A stretch of 64,000 bases of DNA from Pelagibacter sp047722505 (lineage in GTDB: Bacteria; Pseudomonadota; Alphaproteobacteria; Pelagibacterales; Pelagibacteraceae). Of this stretch, positions 1 through 8,645 are shown in pieces; the stretch's first letter is position 1, and every line of letters begins with the position of its first letter. The position numbers and the translations under genes are program-made. A model generated the notes under the pieces. It was not told where the DNA came from. It saw nothing but the letters and a program-made list of their open reading frames with translations, and ran no database searches. Where the stretch lies: contig NZ_CP159814.1 in assembly GCF_047722505.1 (NCBI RefSeq), positions 1 through 64,000 on the forward strand, read 5' to 3'.

Positions 1-100
1 TTTATTGCAAATATAGATTTTTTTTAATTTTGCTTTTATAAAATTATTTATTGCAAAAAAATTATTTTGGTTCTAACTGACCTTATTCCTACAAATTTTT
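1..100 (+). promoter_or_regulatory. upstream region of dnaA with a short direct repeat
   Basis: This AT-rich leader precedes dnaA. A 10-base direct repeat, TTTATTGCAA, lies at 1-10 and again at 47-56. I see no DnaA box matching TTATCCACA and no clear -10/-35 pair. The repeat could bind a regulator, but in such AT-rich DNA it may be chance. The origin of replication cannot be placed here from this stretch. Confidence 0.2.
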
Positions 101-1513
101 ATGACAAGTAAAAATACAACACAAAATTTAAAAAGCATATCTTCTGAAGCTCTAGATTGGGCTGTAATTCAAAAGGATATGAAAAATAAACTAGGCAGCG
201 ATATATATGAAAGCTGGCTTAGAAAGATAGACTTTGTTGAAGAGATGAATAGTTATGTCTTACTTTCAGTTTCTACTAGATTTATTCGAGACTGGATTAC
301 CTCAAGATATTTAGATCAAATTTTGCAAATAGTAAAAATTTATAAGAAAGATTTAACAAGAATAGAGTTTAAGATTATTGAAAAAAACTCTGAAAATGAA
401 ATAGAAAATAATATTACTAAAAATGAAAACAATGAAAATGTATCCTTCATTAAAGATACATATTTGCAATACAACAGAATAGACCCAAATAAAAGATTTG
501 ATAATTTTATAACAGGAACAAGTAATAAACTAGCCTATGAAGCATCGATGAAAGTTTCAGAAAATATTTCTCATTATAATCCGCTTTATATTTATGGGGG
601 TGTTGGAATGGGAAAAACACATTTATTAAATTCAATTGGTCTGTCATTAAAAGAAAAAAACAAAGTTATGTTTATTTCTGCTGAGAGATTTATGTATCAG
701 TTTGTAAAATCAATTAAATCTAATGATATGGTAAAGTTTAAAGAGTATTTTAGAAATACTGACATATTATTAATAGACGATATTCAATTCATGAATGGTA
801 AAGAGGCAATGCAAGAAGAATTTTTTCATACGTTTAATGCATTATTAGATAAAGGGTCACAAGTGATAATCTCTGCCGACAGAGCTCCAAACAAATTATC
901 AAGAATCCAAGATAGAATTAAATCAAGATTTGCTGGAGGTCTTGTTGTTGATATACAAAAACCAGACTATGAACTTAGAAGTAAAATTGTTAAGCAAAAA
1001 ACAGAGGAACTAAACATTTTTTATTCAAATCAAGTAAATATTTCAGAAGAAATACAAAAATTTATAAGCACAGAAATAACTACAAGTATTAGAGAGTTAG
1101 TAGGAGCAATTAATAGAGTTGTTTCTTTTTCAAGAATTTACAACAAAGTACCAAATTTATCAGAAGTTAAAGTAGTTTTAAAAGATCTATTAAATATTGG
1201 GGAAAACAAAGTAACAATAGATTTAATACAATCGACTGTATGTAAGTTCTTTAAAATTAGTAAAAGTGAGATGCTTTCTTCTAGAAGATCTAGATACCTT
1301 GTAAGACCAAGACAAACAGCAATATATTTAACAAAAATTTTGACATCCAAATCATTACCTGAGATTGGTAGAGAATTTTCTAATAGAGATCATACAACAA
1401 TCATTCATTCGGTTAAAACTATTGAAAAATTGAAGGAAAAAGATCCAGAAATGACAAACAATATTAATAATCTAAAAAATCAGATATTGTATAATAAAGA
1501 AAATGAAATTTAA
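101..1513 (+). CDS. dnaA: chromosomal replication initiator protein DnaA
   Basis: DnaA binds DnaA boxes at the origin and melts the duplex so that replication can start. The 470-residue length fits the family. Domain I lies at the N-terminus (about 1-90), followed by a short charged linker rich in Asn and Glu. The AAA+ domain shows Walker A (GGVGMGKTH, near residue 168) and Walker B (LLIDDIQF, near 224-231). The C-terminal box-binding domain carries the signature DHTTIIHSVKTI near 430. The gene overlaps dnaN by 11 bases, so the two are almost certainly co-transcribed. RecF and GyrB, frequent partners of this cluster, are not adjacent; gyrB lies at 51538. Confidence 0.98.
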   Translation: MTSKNTTQNLKSISSEALDWAVIQKDMKNKLGSDIYESWLRKIDFVEEMNSYVLLSVSTRFIRDWITSRYLDQILQIVKIYKKDLTRIEFKIIEKNSENEIENNITKNENNENVSFIKDTYLQYNRIDPNKRFDNFITGTSNKLAYEASMKVSENISHYNPLYIYGGVGMGKTHLLNSIGLSLKEKNKVMFISAERFMYQFVKSIKSNDMVKFKEYFRNTDILLIDDIQFMNGKEAMQEEFFHTFNALLDKGSQVIISADRAPNKLSRIQDRIKSRFAGGLVVDIQKPDYELRSKIVKQKTEELNIFYSNQVNISEEIQKFISTEITTSIRELVGAINRVVSFSRIYNKVPNLSEVKVVLKDLLNIGENKVTIDLIQSTVCKFFKISKSEMLSSRRSRYLVRPRQTAIYLTKILTSKSLPEIGREFSNRDHTTIIHSVKTIEKLKEKDPEMTNNINNLKNQILYNKENEI

Positions 1514-2615
1514 CGTTAATCAACAAGATCTGCAACAAGCACTTAATTACTGCCAAGGTGTAATTGAAAAAAGAAGCACTCTTCCTATTTTGTCAAATGT
1601 TTTACTAAATGCTAGTAATTCAAATTTAACAATTACTGCAACAGATTTAGATTTAATATTTATTCATCAAATTAACAATGTTGAAGTTGTAGAAGAAGGA
1701 AATACGACTACTACGTCATCTATTATGTATGACATCATAAGAAAATTTTCATCAGGAAAAAAAATTAATTTATCTTTGACTGACGTTAGCAAACTTCAAG
1801 TTGAGTCTGAAAAATCTGTTTTCAATCTAAATTGTATTAGTGCATCTGAGTTCCCACTAACAGATGAAAACTTTAATCAAAATGAATTTTCTATAAAATC
1901 AAAACAATTATTAAAATTATTAAATAAATGTAAATTTTCAGTTTCCAATGATGAAACTAGACATTACTTAAGTGGAATTTTTTTTCATCAAACACAAATT
2001 GAAGATAAAAATTTTTTAACAGCAGCAGCTACAGACAGTCATAGAATGTCTATTTCAAAAATAAGATTAGACCAGCAAGTAGATTTTGAACCAATAATAC
2101 TTCCTAAAAAAACAATTTTTCAATTATGTTCGTTGCTAGAAAGTTATGATGGTGATGTTAAAATTTCAAATATTAAATCTAAAATAAAATTTGAATTAAA
2201 TAATAGCATATTGATATCTAAGTTAATCGATGGAAAATTTCCAAACTATATTCAGGTAATACCTAAGAATAATCAAAAGAAGTTAGAAATAGATTTAAAA
2301 TTATTTTTAGATTCTGTTGATCGAGTTGCCTCAGTTTCATTGGATAAAAAAGATGGAGTTAAATTTAATTTGTCTAAGGACGTTCTAAACTTATCAGTTA
2401 ATAATACCAATAGTGGAGATGGAAAAGAAAGTTTAACTGTAAAGTTTGATCATGATCTAGAAATAAGTTTTAATTCTAGATATTTAATTGATGTAGCATC
2501 ACAACTTGATGGCGATAAGATTGAAATTTTTTTCAATGACACAGGGTCCCCAGCATTAATTAAAGATCCAGGTGATTTTGATAGTATATTTGTTGTAATG
2601 CCCATGAAAGGCTAG
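1503..2615 (+). CDS. dnaN: DNA polymerase III beta subunit (sliding clamp)
   Basis: This is the ring-shaped clamp that tethers DNA polymerase III to DNA and serves as a platform for repair and replication-regulating proteins. At 370 residues it has the normal length for three tandem clamp domains (about 1-120, 125-245, 250-370). The N-terminus and the C-terminal FVVMPMKG-type ending match the family. The ATG lies inside the 3' end of dnaA (11-base overlap), which suggests translational coupling. It converges with the acyltransferase gene on the other strand, overlapping its end by 4 bases. Confidence 0.97.
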   Translation: MKFNVNQQDLQQALNYCQGVIEKRSTLPILSNVLLNASNSNLTITATDLDLIFIHQINNVEVVEEGNTTTTSSIMYDIIRKFSSGKKINLSLTDVSKLQVESEKSVFNLNCISASEFPLTDENFNQNEFSIKSKQLLKLLNKCKFSVSNDETRHYLSGIFFHQTQIEDKNFLTAAATDSHRMSISKIRLDQQVDFEPIILPKKTIFQLCSLLESYDGDVKISNIKSKIKFELNNSILISKLIDGKFPNYIQVIPKNNQKKLEIDLKLFLDSVDRVASVSLDKKDGVKFNLSKDVLNLSVNNTNSGDGKESLTVKFDHDLEISFNSRYLIDVASQLDGDKIEIFFNDTGSPALIKDPGDFDSIFVVMPMKG

Positions 2616-3322
2616 TTCAAAGTATCAAGTTCAGAATAAATAGTATTTTCTAATTCCTTTGTAAAAATTTCTTTACTTAATCCGGGTTCAATGGGTTTTA
2701 AAATTGAAACTGTTAGAGTGGTGTTAACTTTTTTTTGACCATATTTTGGCCAAGTATTCCCAGAATTAATTGCAATGGGCTGACATGAAATATTTAATTC
2801 TTCATAAATTCTACTAGATCCTTTTTTGAAAGGAGTTCTGTCCTCTGGAGACAGCCTAGTTCCTTGTGGAAAAATTATTAATGGTCTTTCTGATGAATTT
2901 ACTTGTTTAGAAATATCATCAAAAAAATTCAAGTTTTCTTTAGAAATTTTGTTTCTTTTAATTGATATTGATCCTATTTTTTTCAAATACCAGCCAAATA
3001 TAGGAATCATTAGTAATTCTTTTTTTAAAATAAAAACAGGAGAATTAAAGATAGTTTGTAAAAAAAAAGTTTCAAACATTGACTGGTGTGAAGCTGCTAT
3101 AAAAAATTTTTTTCCATTAATTATATTCTCTTTGCCTTTAATAATTATCTTAGTCGATAAAAATATTTTTAAACATAAAGATGTCCAAAAGCCCATAATT
3201 TTTCCACCAAATAAAACAATTTTTTTTGGTAGTAAAATTGCTGGCAAGAAGATTAGGGAAATAAAAATTATTCCTGAGAAAAAAAATAATGAAAATAAAA
3301 AATTTCTAGTCATATTAATCAA
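2612..3322 (-). CDS. plsC: 1-acyl-sn-glycerol-3-phosphate acyltransferase (PlsC family)
   Basis: The enzyme probably adds the second acyl chain to lysophosphatidic acid at the inner membrane during phospholipid synthesis. The 236-residue protein has an N-terminal hydrophobic segment (about 8-32). It then shows the acyltransferase motifs: a catalytic His in HQSMFE (His79, with Glu84 in place of the usual Asp, a variant I recall from alphaproteobacterial members) and FPQGTR at 151-156. It lies downstream of lysA on the same strand with only a few bases between them. The family is clear. The exact acyl acceptor is inferred, since related proteins can act on other lipids. Confidence 0.88.
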   Translation of the reverse strand: MINMTRNFLFSLFFFSGIIFISLIFLPAILLPKKIVLFGGKIMGFWTSLCLKIFLSTKIIIKGKENIINGKKFFIAASHQSMFETFFLQTIFNSPVFILKKELLMIPIFGWYLKKIGSISIKRNKISKENLNFFDDISKQVNSSERPLIIFPQGTRLSPEDRTPFKKGSSRIYEELNISCQPIAINSGNTWPKYGQKKVNTTLTVSILKPIEPGLSKEIFTKELENTIYSELDTLN

Positions 3323-3325
3323 AAA

Positions 3326-4540
3326 CTAAATCAAATCTTTTAGTTTCTGTCTTTTCTTAATAATATTAATCTTAGACCCTTTAATTATCAATTCTGGCGG
3401 TTTTGGTCTTACGTTATAATTTGAGCTTAGTGACATTCCATAAGCCCCAACATCACACATTACTACGAGATCTTTTTCCTTTAATTTCTGAAAACCTTTT
3501 ATAGTTGTGAATTTGTCAGTACTTTCACAAATTGGTCCAACAAATTCATAAGTTTTTTTTGAAATATTATTACTTTTTACCACAGGTATAGTTTGGTGAT
3601 TTGCACCATATAATGCTGGCCTCATAAGATCATTCATTGCAGCATCTAATATGATAAAGTCTTTTTTAATATTTTCTTTTATATAAATAACTTGAGAAAT
3701 TAAAAATCCAATATTACCAACTATAGATCGCCCAGGCTCAAATATTATTTTTGCTTTTTGACCTTTTAAAAATTTTTGTATAGCAATGTTATATTTTTGA
3801 TAGTTTAGTTTTTTACTATTTTTTTCATAAGAAATACCCATACCTCCACCTAGATCAATAAATTCAAAGGTATGACCACTTTTTTTTATTATTTTATTTA
3901 CTACATTGAGCATTTTTTCGTATGGTTTGTGATCTAAAATTTGACTGCCAATATGAACACTTAAGCATTTAAGATTAATATTTTTAGAATAATTTGTAAA
4001 ATTTACTAATTCAAAAAAAGTTTTTTCATCCACACCAAATTTATTTTCTTTTTTTCCGGTTGAAATTTGTTTTAACGTCTTAGCATCTGTATTAGGATTA
4101 AGTCTAATGCCTATATTGACTATTTTTTTTTTTAATTTTGCGATTTTATCAATTTCAATAATTTCACTTTTGGACTCAGCATTTATTAATAAAATTTTTT
4201 TATCAATTGCATAACTTATTTCAGCTGAAGTTTTACCTACCCCCGAAAAAACAATTTTTTTTGGGTTTATACCTGCTTTAAGAGCCATCATTAATTCACC
4301 CATTGAAACAACATCAGCTCCTAATCCTGATTTTCTAATTTCTCTTATTAGATTTACATTGGTATTAGATTTCACAGCAAAACAGATTAATGGAGAGAAA
4401 GAGCTAAAATTTTTTTTAAAGTTTTTTATGTTCTCTGTCAGCTGTTTATGTGAATAGCAATAAGTTGGCGTACCAAACTTTTTTGCTATTTTTTGAACTT
4501 TAACTTTTTCAATTGTTAAGTTTTTATCTATATATTTCAT
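3326..4540 (-). CDS. lysA: diaminopimelate decarboxylase
   Basis: LysA catalyses the last step of lysine synthesis, decarboxylating meso-diaminopimelate with PLP. The 404-405 residue fold-type III enzyme shows the PLP-lysine motif CFAVKSN near residue 57, the HIGSQI and EPGRSIVGN segments, CESTD and the C-terminal GAYGMSLSSNYN. An in-frame TTG at 4543 lies just upstream. I prefer the ATG at 4540 because it overlaps the TGA of the small lipoprotein gene (TGATG), a typical coupling arrangement. The order argH-lptM-lysA on one strand suggests an amino-acid synthesis operon. Confidence 0.95.
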   Translation of the reverse strand: MKYIDKNLTIEKVKVQKIAKKFGTPTYCYSHKQLTENIKNFKKNFSSFSPLICFAVKSNTNVNLIREIRKSGLGADVVSMGELMMALKAGINPKKIVFSGVGKTSAEISYAIDKKILLINAESKSEIIEIDKIAKLKKKIVNIGIRLNPNTDAKTLKQISTGKKENKFGVDEKTFFELVNFTNYSKNINLKCLSVHIGSQILDHKPYEKMLNVVNKIIKKSGHTFEFIDLGGGMGISYEKNSKKLNYQKYNIAIQKFLKGQKAKIIFEPGRSIVGNIGFLISQVIYIKENIKKDFIILDAAMNDLMRPALYGANHQTIPVVKSNNISKKTYEFVGPICESTDKFTTIKGFQKLKEKDLVVMCDVGAYGMSLSSNYNVRPKPPELIIKGSKINIIKKRQKLKDLI

Positions 4541-4656
4541 CAATCTATTGACTTAGGAAAAACCATTTCATTTCCGTCATATTGAGGATCTCCCCTTTTT
4601 CCACATGAAAATAAGAAAGAACAAAATATAGAAATTAAAATTAATTTTTTTATCAT
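4540..4656 (-). CDS. lptM: small LptM/YifL-like lipoprotein
   Basis: This 38-residue gene is easily missed. The product has a short charged start (MIKK), a hydrophobic stretch and a lipobox-like LFSC with Cys18. It then reads CGKRGDP and has a short polar tail. This Cys-Gly-x-x-Gly-Asp/Pro pattern is what I know from the YifL/LptM lipoproteins found beside lysA or dapF in proteobacteria. In E. coli LptM assists maturation of the LPS transporter LptD. Its stop overlaps the lysA ATG and its start lies one base past the argH stop, so it is embedded in the operon. The function is inferred from family resemblance; that it is a lipoprotein is well supported by the sequence. Confidence 0.8.
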   Translation of the reverse strand: MIKKLILISIFCSFLFSCGKRGDPQYDGNEMVFPKSID

Positions 4657-4657
4657 T

Positions 4658-6046
4658 TTAAGCTTTTTTATATTTCATTATCATTTTTTTAATATTATCA
4701 AAAGACGTTCCACCGTAAGATCTTTTAGAGTTTACAGAGTTTTTTACATTAAATATCTTTAAAACTTCAATTGTAAGCTTTGGTTCAATTTTCTTTAGCT
4801 CATCAATATTTAATTCATTCAATTTTTTCTTTTTCTTTTCTGCATAATTCACAATAGAAGCGGTAGTTTGGTATGCTTTTCTAAATGGCATTGAGTGATT
4901 TTTAACAAGATAGTCAGCTAAGTCAGTAGCTGTAATATAGCCTGAGTTAGCAAGGTCTAACATTTGTTGTTTGTTAGGTTTTAGATTTTTTAAAACCTCA
5001 TTAAGGATAGCAATACTATTATTAAGAATTTCATTGGACTTGAAGAGTATTTCCTTGTCATCTTGAAGATCTTTAAAATAAGATATGGGAAGTCCTTTAA
5101 GAATTGTCAGCATTGAAAATAAATTTCCATAAACCATTCCAGTTTTTCCTCTTAAGTATTCTAACAAATCAGGATTTTTCTTTTGAGGCATTATTGAAGA
5201 ACCAGTCACTACTTTGTCAGAAAGTGTAATTAAGTTGAATCCATCAGAGTTCCAAATAATAAGCTCTTCAGCGATTCTTGAAATATGCATCGAACAAACA
5301 GAAGCGCTGTATAAAAAATCTAAAACAAAATCTCTATCTGCAACAGTATCAATTGAATTATTAGTCGGTCTTTTAAATCCTAATTTCTTTGAAGTAAAAT
5401 TTCTATCAATATTAAAAGAAGTACCTGTTAAGGCGGCAACACCCAACGGACTCTCTGATAAACTTTCTAGATTATAGGTAAATCTTTTTTTGTCTCTATT
5501 AAACATTTCGACATAAGACATTAAATAATGAGCAAAAGACACTGCTTGTGCATTTTTTAAGTGAGTAAATCCAGGCATTATGGTTTCAATATTTTTTTCT
5601 GAAATTTTGAGGATGGTCTTAATAATAATATCTAAATTCTTATTAATTTCTTTAGTTGCTGAAGTCGTCCACATTTTAAAATCAGTAATCACCTGATCAT
5701 TTCTAGATCTAGCTGTGTGAACATATCCAGCCTCTTCTCCTATAATTTGAAATAACCTTTTTTCTATATTCATATGAATATCTTCATATTTTCTATTATA
5801 TTCAAATTTATTTTTTAAAATTTCTTTCTCAATTTTATTAAGTCCAAAAATTATTTTATTCTTGATTTTAAAAGAAATAATTTTTTGTCTAAATAACATC
5901 TCAACATGCACAATTGATCCTAAAATATCTTCTTGAAAAAGCTTTTTGTCAATATCTATTGAATTACCAATTTTTTGAAATAAGGTTGAGGCATCTTTTT
6001 TTATTCTCGATCCCCATATTGCCATATTGTTTTTATTTTTTACCAT
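4658..6046 (-). CDS. argH: argininosuccinate lyase
   Basis: ArgH splits argininosuccinate into arginine and fumarate, the final step of arginine synthesis, as a homotetramer in the cytoplasm. At 462 residues it has the family length. It carries the superfamily signature GSSIMPQKKNPD (near residues 283-294) and the HTARSRNDQ substrate-binding loop. The first Met is followed by a second at codon 8 (MAIWGSR, position 6025), which aligns better with usual ArgH starts. No clear Shine-Dalgarno sequence decides between them. Only 24 bases separate it from the divergent tlpA-like gene. Confidence 0.96.
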   Translation of the reverse strand: MVKNKNNMAIWGSRIKKDASTLFQKIGNSIDIDKKLFQEDILGSIVHVEMLFRQKIISFKIKNKIIFGLNKIEKEILKNKFEYNRKYEDIHMNIEKRLFQIIGEEAGYVHTARSRNDQVITDFKMWTTSATKEINKNLDIIIKTILKISEKNIETIMPGFTHLKNAQAVSFAHYLMSYVEMFNRDKKRFTYNLESLSESPLGVAALTGTSFNIDRNFTSKKLGFKRPTNNSIDTVADRDFVLDFLYSASVCSMHISRIAEELIIWNSDGFNLITLSDKVVTGSSIMPQKKNPDLLEYLRGKTGMVYGNLFSMLTILKGLPISYFKDLQDDKEILFKSNEILNNSIAILNEVLKNLKPNKQQMLDLANSGYITATDLADYLVKNHSMPFRKAYQTTASIVNYAEKKKKKLNELNIDELKKIEPKLTIEVLKIFNVKNSVNSKRSYGGTSFDNIKKMIMKYKKA

Positions 6047-6070
6047 GATAATTAATTATACATATTTAGC

Positions 6071-6586
6071 ATGAAATTATTATTAATATTTATCTACCTA
6101 ATAACTAGCAACATTAGTTATGCTCAAGAAAAACCTAATATAAAAAATTTAGTTTTATCAAAAAATCCAAAAATATATGAAGAAGTAGTTTTTAAGGATT
6201 CAAATGATTACGATGTAAATTTAGATGATTTTAAAGGAAAATTGTTAATATTAAATTTTTGGGCTACTTGGTGTGCTCCCTGTAGAGAGGAGATGCCATC
6301 CCTAGATGACTTACAGTCAAATACTAATTTTGATAATTTAAAAATTTTTCCTATTAATATTGGCCAGGAAAATTTCTCTAAATCAGATTCTTTTTTTAAA
6401 GAACTAGGCATTCAAAATCTAGAAATATATTTTGATGCACCAATTACTCTGGCTAAAAAATTTTCTTTAAGAGGGGTTCCCACAACTATTTTATTTAATA
6501 AAAAAGGTGAAGAGTTTGGACGCATTATGGGATCTATTGATTTTAATGACTTAGAGTTTATTAATTGGCTAAAACAATACGATTAA
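6071..6586 (+). CDS. TlpA-like periplasmic thioredoxin-family protein
   Basis: This is probably a periplasmic thiol-disulfide reductase of the TlpA/ResA/CcmG type. The 171-residue protein has a signal peptide (about 1-18, cleavage near SYA/QE). An AhpC/TSA-TlpA fold follows with the active site WCAPC (Cys68 and Cys71) preceded by NFWAT, and the cis-Pro region is GVPTT. Such proteins reduce disulfides, for example during cytochrome c maturation. No cytochrome genes are adjacent, so the partner is unknown. A TATACA hexamer sits 8 bases before the ATG with no visible ribosome binding site, so the mRNA could be nearly leaderless (inference). Confidence 0.88.
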   Translation: MKLLLIFIYLITSNISYAQEKPNIKNLVLSKNPKIYEEVVFKDSNDYDVNLDDFKGKLLILNFWATWCAPCREEMPSLDDLQSNTNFDNLKIFPINIGQENFSKSDSFFKELGIQNLEIYFDAPITLAKKFSLRGVPTTILFNKKGEEFGRIMGSIDFNDLEFINWLKQYD

Positions 6587-6786
6587 TTTTTAAAAAAATA
6601 TGCAAAACAAACCAAAACAATTATGGCTATAAATTGAAAAAGTACTCTGTACTGCATTAATTTATTTGAATATTTTTTACTGGTCTCTCCTCCTTTAAAT
6701 AGAGTTCCAATTCCCAATATTAATACAACAGCAACAACTATCAAAAGTACTATGCCAAGAATTTTAACTAACGTTCCAGAAATCAT
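6583..6786 (-). CDS. HIG1-type twin-transmembrane small protein
   Basis: The 67-residue protein has two predicted membrane helices (about 6-30 and 46-66). They are separated by a short basic loop containing GGETSKKYSNKLMQYRVLFQ. That loop pattern, N-K-L-M-x-x-R-V-x-x-Q, is typical of alphaproteobacterial twin-transmembrane/HIG1-domain proteins. Homologues in mitochondria assist respiratory complexes, but the bacterial role is not established. The gene converges with the TlpA-like gene and overlaps its end by 4 bases. Confidence 0.75.
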   Translation of the reverse strand: MISGTLVKILGIVLLIVVAVVLILGIGTLFKGGETSKKYSNKLMQYRVLFQFIAIIVLVCFAYFFKN

Positions 6787-6835
6787 AATTATACTGTAGT
6801 ATATTTTCTAAATAAAAAAACATAAAAAAACATCC

Positions 6836-7492
6836 ATGACATTTTGTCTAAAAACTACAATCATAAAACCAGAAGATAATATATCAATTAAGCATGTGGT
6901 AATTTTACTTCATGGATACGGGGGGGATGGAAAAGATATAAGTATGTTAACTTTAAATTGGAAAAGATTTCTACCAAATACAATCTTTTTATGTCCAAAT
7001 GGACACGAAGAATGCACAATCAACCCAGCTGGTTTTCAATGGTTTGATTTAACCAAAGATGATCCAAGTTATATTTTAGAAGAATCTAAAAAAGCAGAAA
7101 CTAAACTTCAAAAATATATTGAAGAGGTTAAAAGTGAGTACAATCTTAACAGCTCTCAAATTTGCTTATCTGGTTTTAGCCAGGGGTGTATGATGTCTAT
7201 AAACCTAGGACTAACAAGCAGTGAAAACTATAATTGTATTGTTGGTTTTTCTGGTAAAATAATAAATCAAGACGATCTTAGCAAAAGAAAAACTTCTTCT
7301 ACTAAAATGCTCTTGATACACGGTGATAAAGACGCAGTCGTGTCACCGACATTTTTATTAGAGGCAAAAGATTTTCTAATTAGAAATAATATTGAAGTTG
7401 AAACTAAAATGATAGAGAACTGTGAACATCATATTCCTGTTGAAGCCTCAAGTGCAGCTTTAAATTATATTAAAAATAATTTTCAAATATAA
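6836..7492 (+). CDS. phospholipase/carboxylesterase family alpha/beta hydrolase
   Basis: This 218-residue cytoplasmic serine hydrolase resembles bacterial carboxylesterases and lysophospholipase/acyl-protein thioesterase relatives. The oxyanion loop HGYGGDG is near residues 26-32 and the nucleophile elbow is GFSQG (Ser115). The acid is probably Asp166 in HGDKDAVV, and His198 or His199 lies in CEHHIP. There is no signal peptide. It starts 49 bases past the divergent HIG1-type gene. The natural substrate cannot be told from the sequence. Confidence 0.87.
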   Translation: MTFCLKTTIIKPEDNISIKHVVILLHGYGGDGKDISMLTLNWKRFLPNTIFLCPNGHEECTINPAGFQWFDLTKDDPSYILEESKKAETKLQKYIEEVKSEYNLNSSQICLSGFSQGCMMSINLGLTSSENYNCIVGFSGKIINQDDLSKRKTSSTKMLLIHGDKDAVVSPTFLLEAKDFLIRNNIEVETKMIENCEHHIPVEASSAALNYIKNNFQI

Positions 7493-7544
7493 TTAAATAC
7501 TATTTATTGATAAATTAATTTTTTTCAGTTAGAATTTTTTTATA

Positions 7545-8111
7545 ATGATTTTTAATGATCAAAGTTTATCTTTAGAGAAATGTCCCGCATTAGTCTTAAA
7601 TGCTGACTACAGGCCTTTAAGCTATTATCCATTGTCTTTATGGAACTGGCAAGATTCTATAAAATCTGTTTTTTTAGATAGAGTTACCATAGTTAGCAAT
7701 TATGACAGAGTTATTAGAAGCCCATCATTTAATATGAGATTGCCAAGTGTCATTGCATTAAAAAGTTTTATAAAACCACAGTCCAACCCTAGTTTCACTA
7801 GATTTAACGTTTTTTTAAGAGATAAATTTTCCTGTCAATACTGTGGAAGTGGTGAAGAGCTTACTTTTGACCATTTACTTCCAAGGTCTAAAGGAGGGCA
7901 AACCAATTGGGATAATGTTATAACCGCTTGCTCTTCATGCAATGTAAAAAAAGGTGGAAGGTTATTGAAAAATTTGGATATGAGCTTAAATCAGGAACCA
8001 TATCAACCATCTACAGAAGACCTACACAAAAATGGTAAAAATTTCCCACCGAATTTCCTACACAAGAGCTGGATGGATTATTTGTATTGGGATGTTGAGT
8101 TAGAAGCTTAA
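7545..8111 (+). CDS. HNH endonuclease family protein
   Basis: The 188-residue protein carries a compact HNH nuclease domain in its second half. It shows a zinc-binding CQYC (Cys97/Cys100), the FDHLLPRSKGG core with Asp109-His110, Asn124, and CSSC (Cys129/Cys132). The N-terminal half (ALVLNADYRPL) is typical of the widespread chromosomal HNH proteins of alphaproteobacteria. Because it sits among housekeeping genes with no methylase or mobile element, it is not obviously a restriction or homing enzyme. It may act in repair, but the role is unknown. It ends one base before the convergent coq7 gene. Confidence 0.85.
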   Translation: MIFNDQSLSLEKCPALVLNADYRPLSYYPLSLWNWQDSIKSVFLDRVTIVSNYDRVIRSPSFNMRLPSVIALKSFIKPQSNPSFTRFNVFLRDKFSCQYCGSGEELTFDHLLPRSKGGQTNWDNVITACSSCNVKKGGRLLKNLDMSLNQEPYQPSTEDLHKNGKNFPPNFLHKSWMDYLYWDVELEA

Positions 8112-8645
8112 TTATATTTTTTCAGAAATATTAATAGCAATTTTTGATCCAGTTTTAATTAATTTATCTAAAATAGAATACATTCCTTTTTTAGTTGCAC
8201 CTTCTTTATAGGCTATATCTTTATGATGCAGTTCATCTTCTCTAAACTTAATTATTTTTTCTTTTAATTTTTTCTCATCATTTTCTAATGCATTAATTTG
8301 ATTTAGGTAATGTTCATCAATTACTTCTTCTACCGAAGCAGTGCATAACATAGCAGCTTTCTTTCCCAAGATTGTTGAACCAAAACCAAGCCCGACACCA
8401 AGTAAATCCCACAAAGGTAAGAATTTTGTTGGTTTTATATTTCTTTTTTTAATTTCATTTTCAAAGTATTCACAGTGTTCTTTTTCGTGGATTTTCATTT
8501 CTTCAATTTTCTTTTTTAAATTTTCATCTTTAACAAATGTATTTAGAGCCAGTAATTGACCTTCATAAATTTTTACCGCACCTCGTTCACCTGCGTGGTC
8601 AACTCGAATAAATTCTTTTACTTTTTCTTTATTTGTTTTTTTCAT
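8112..8645 (-). CDS. coq7: Coq7 demethoxyubiquinone hydroxylase
   Basis: This di-iron monooxygenase performs a late hydroxylation in ubiquinone synthesis at the inner membrane. The 177-residue protein has the expected ligand set: Glu20 in DHAGERGAVKIYEGQ, Glu54 and His57 in EKEH, Glu106 in ASVEEVIDEHY, and Glu138 with His141 in EDELHHKD. The first 16 bases of the gene overlap the end of the DsbB gene (17 bases shared at 8629-8645), so the two are translationally linked. The presence of Coq7 fits an aerobic alphaproteobacterium. Confidence 0.93.
   Translation of the reverse strand: MKKTNKEKVKEFIRVDHAGERGAVKIYEGQLLALNTFVKDENLKKKIEEMKIHEKEHCEYFENEIKKRNIKPTKFLPLWDLLGVGLGFGSTILGKKAAMLCTASVEEVIDEHYLNQINALENDEKKLKEKIIKFREDELHHKDIAYKEGATKKGMYSILDKLIKTGSKIAINISEKI

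Noticed and set aside
2826..3329. 167-codon open frame on the plus strand over the acyltransferase gene
   Set aside because: It is antisense to the PlsC-type gene, whose motifs HQSMFE and FPQGTR are clear. The frame has no recognisable domain and reflects the A/T-rich codon use of the real gene.
4541..4543. TTG start for lysA one codon upstream
   Set aside because: The ATG at 4540 overlaps the stop of the small lipoprotein in a typical coupling arrangement and is the stronger codon.
7545..8111. HNH nuclease as part of a homing or restriction element
   Set aside because: It sits between ordinary core genes, with no methylase, intron or repeat around it, and resembles common chromosomal HNH proteins.
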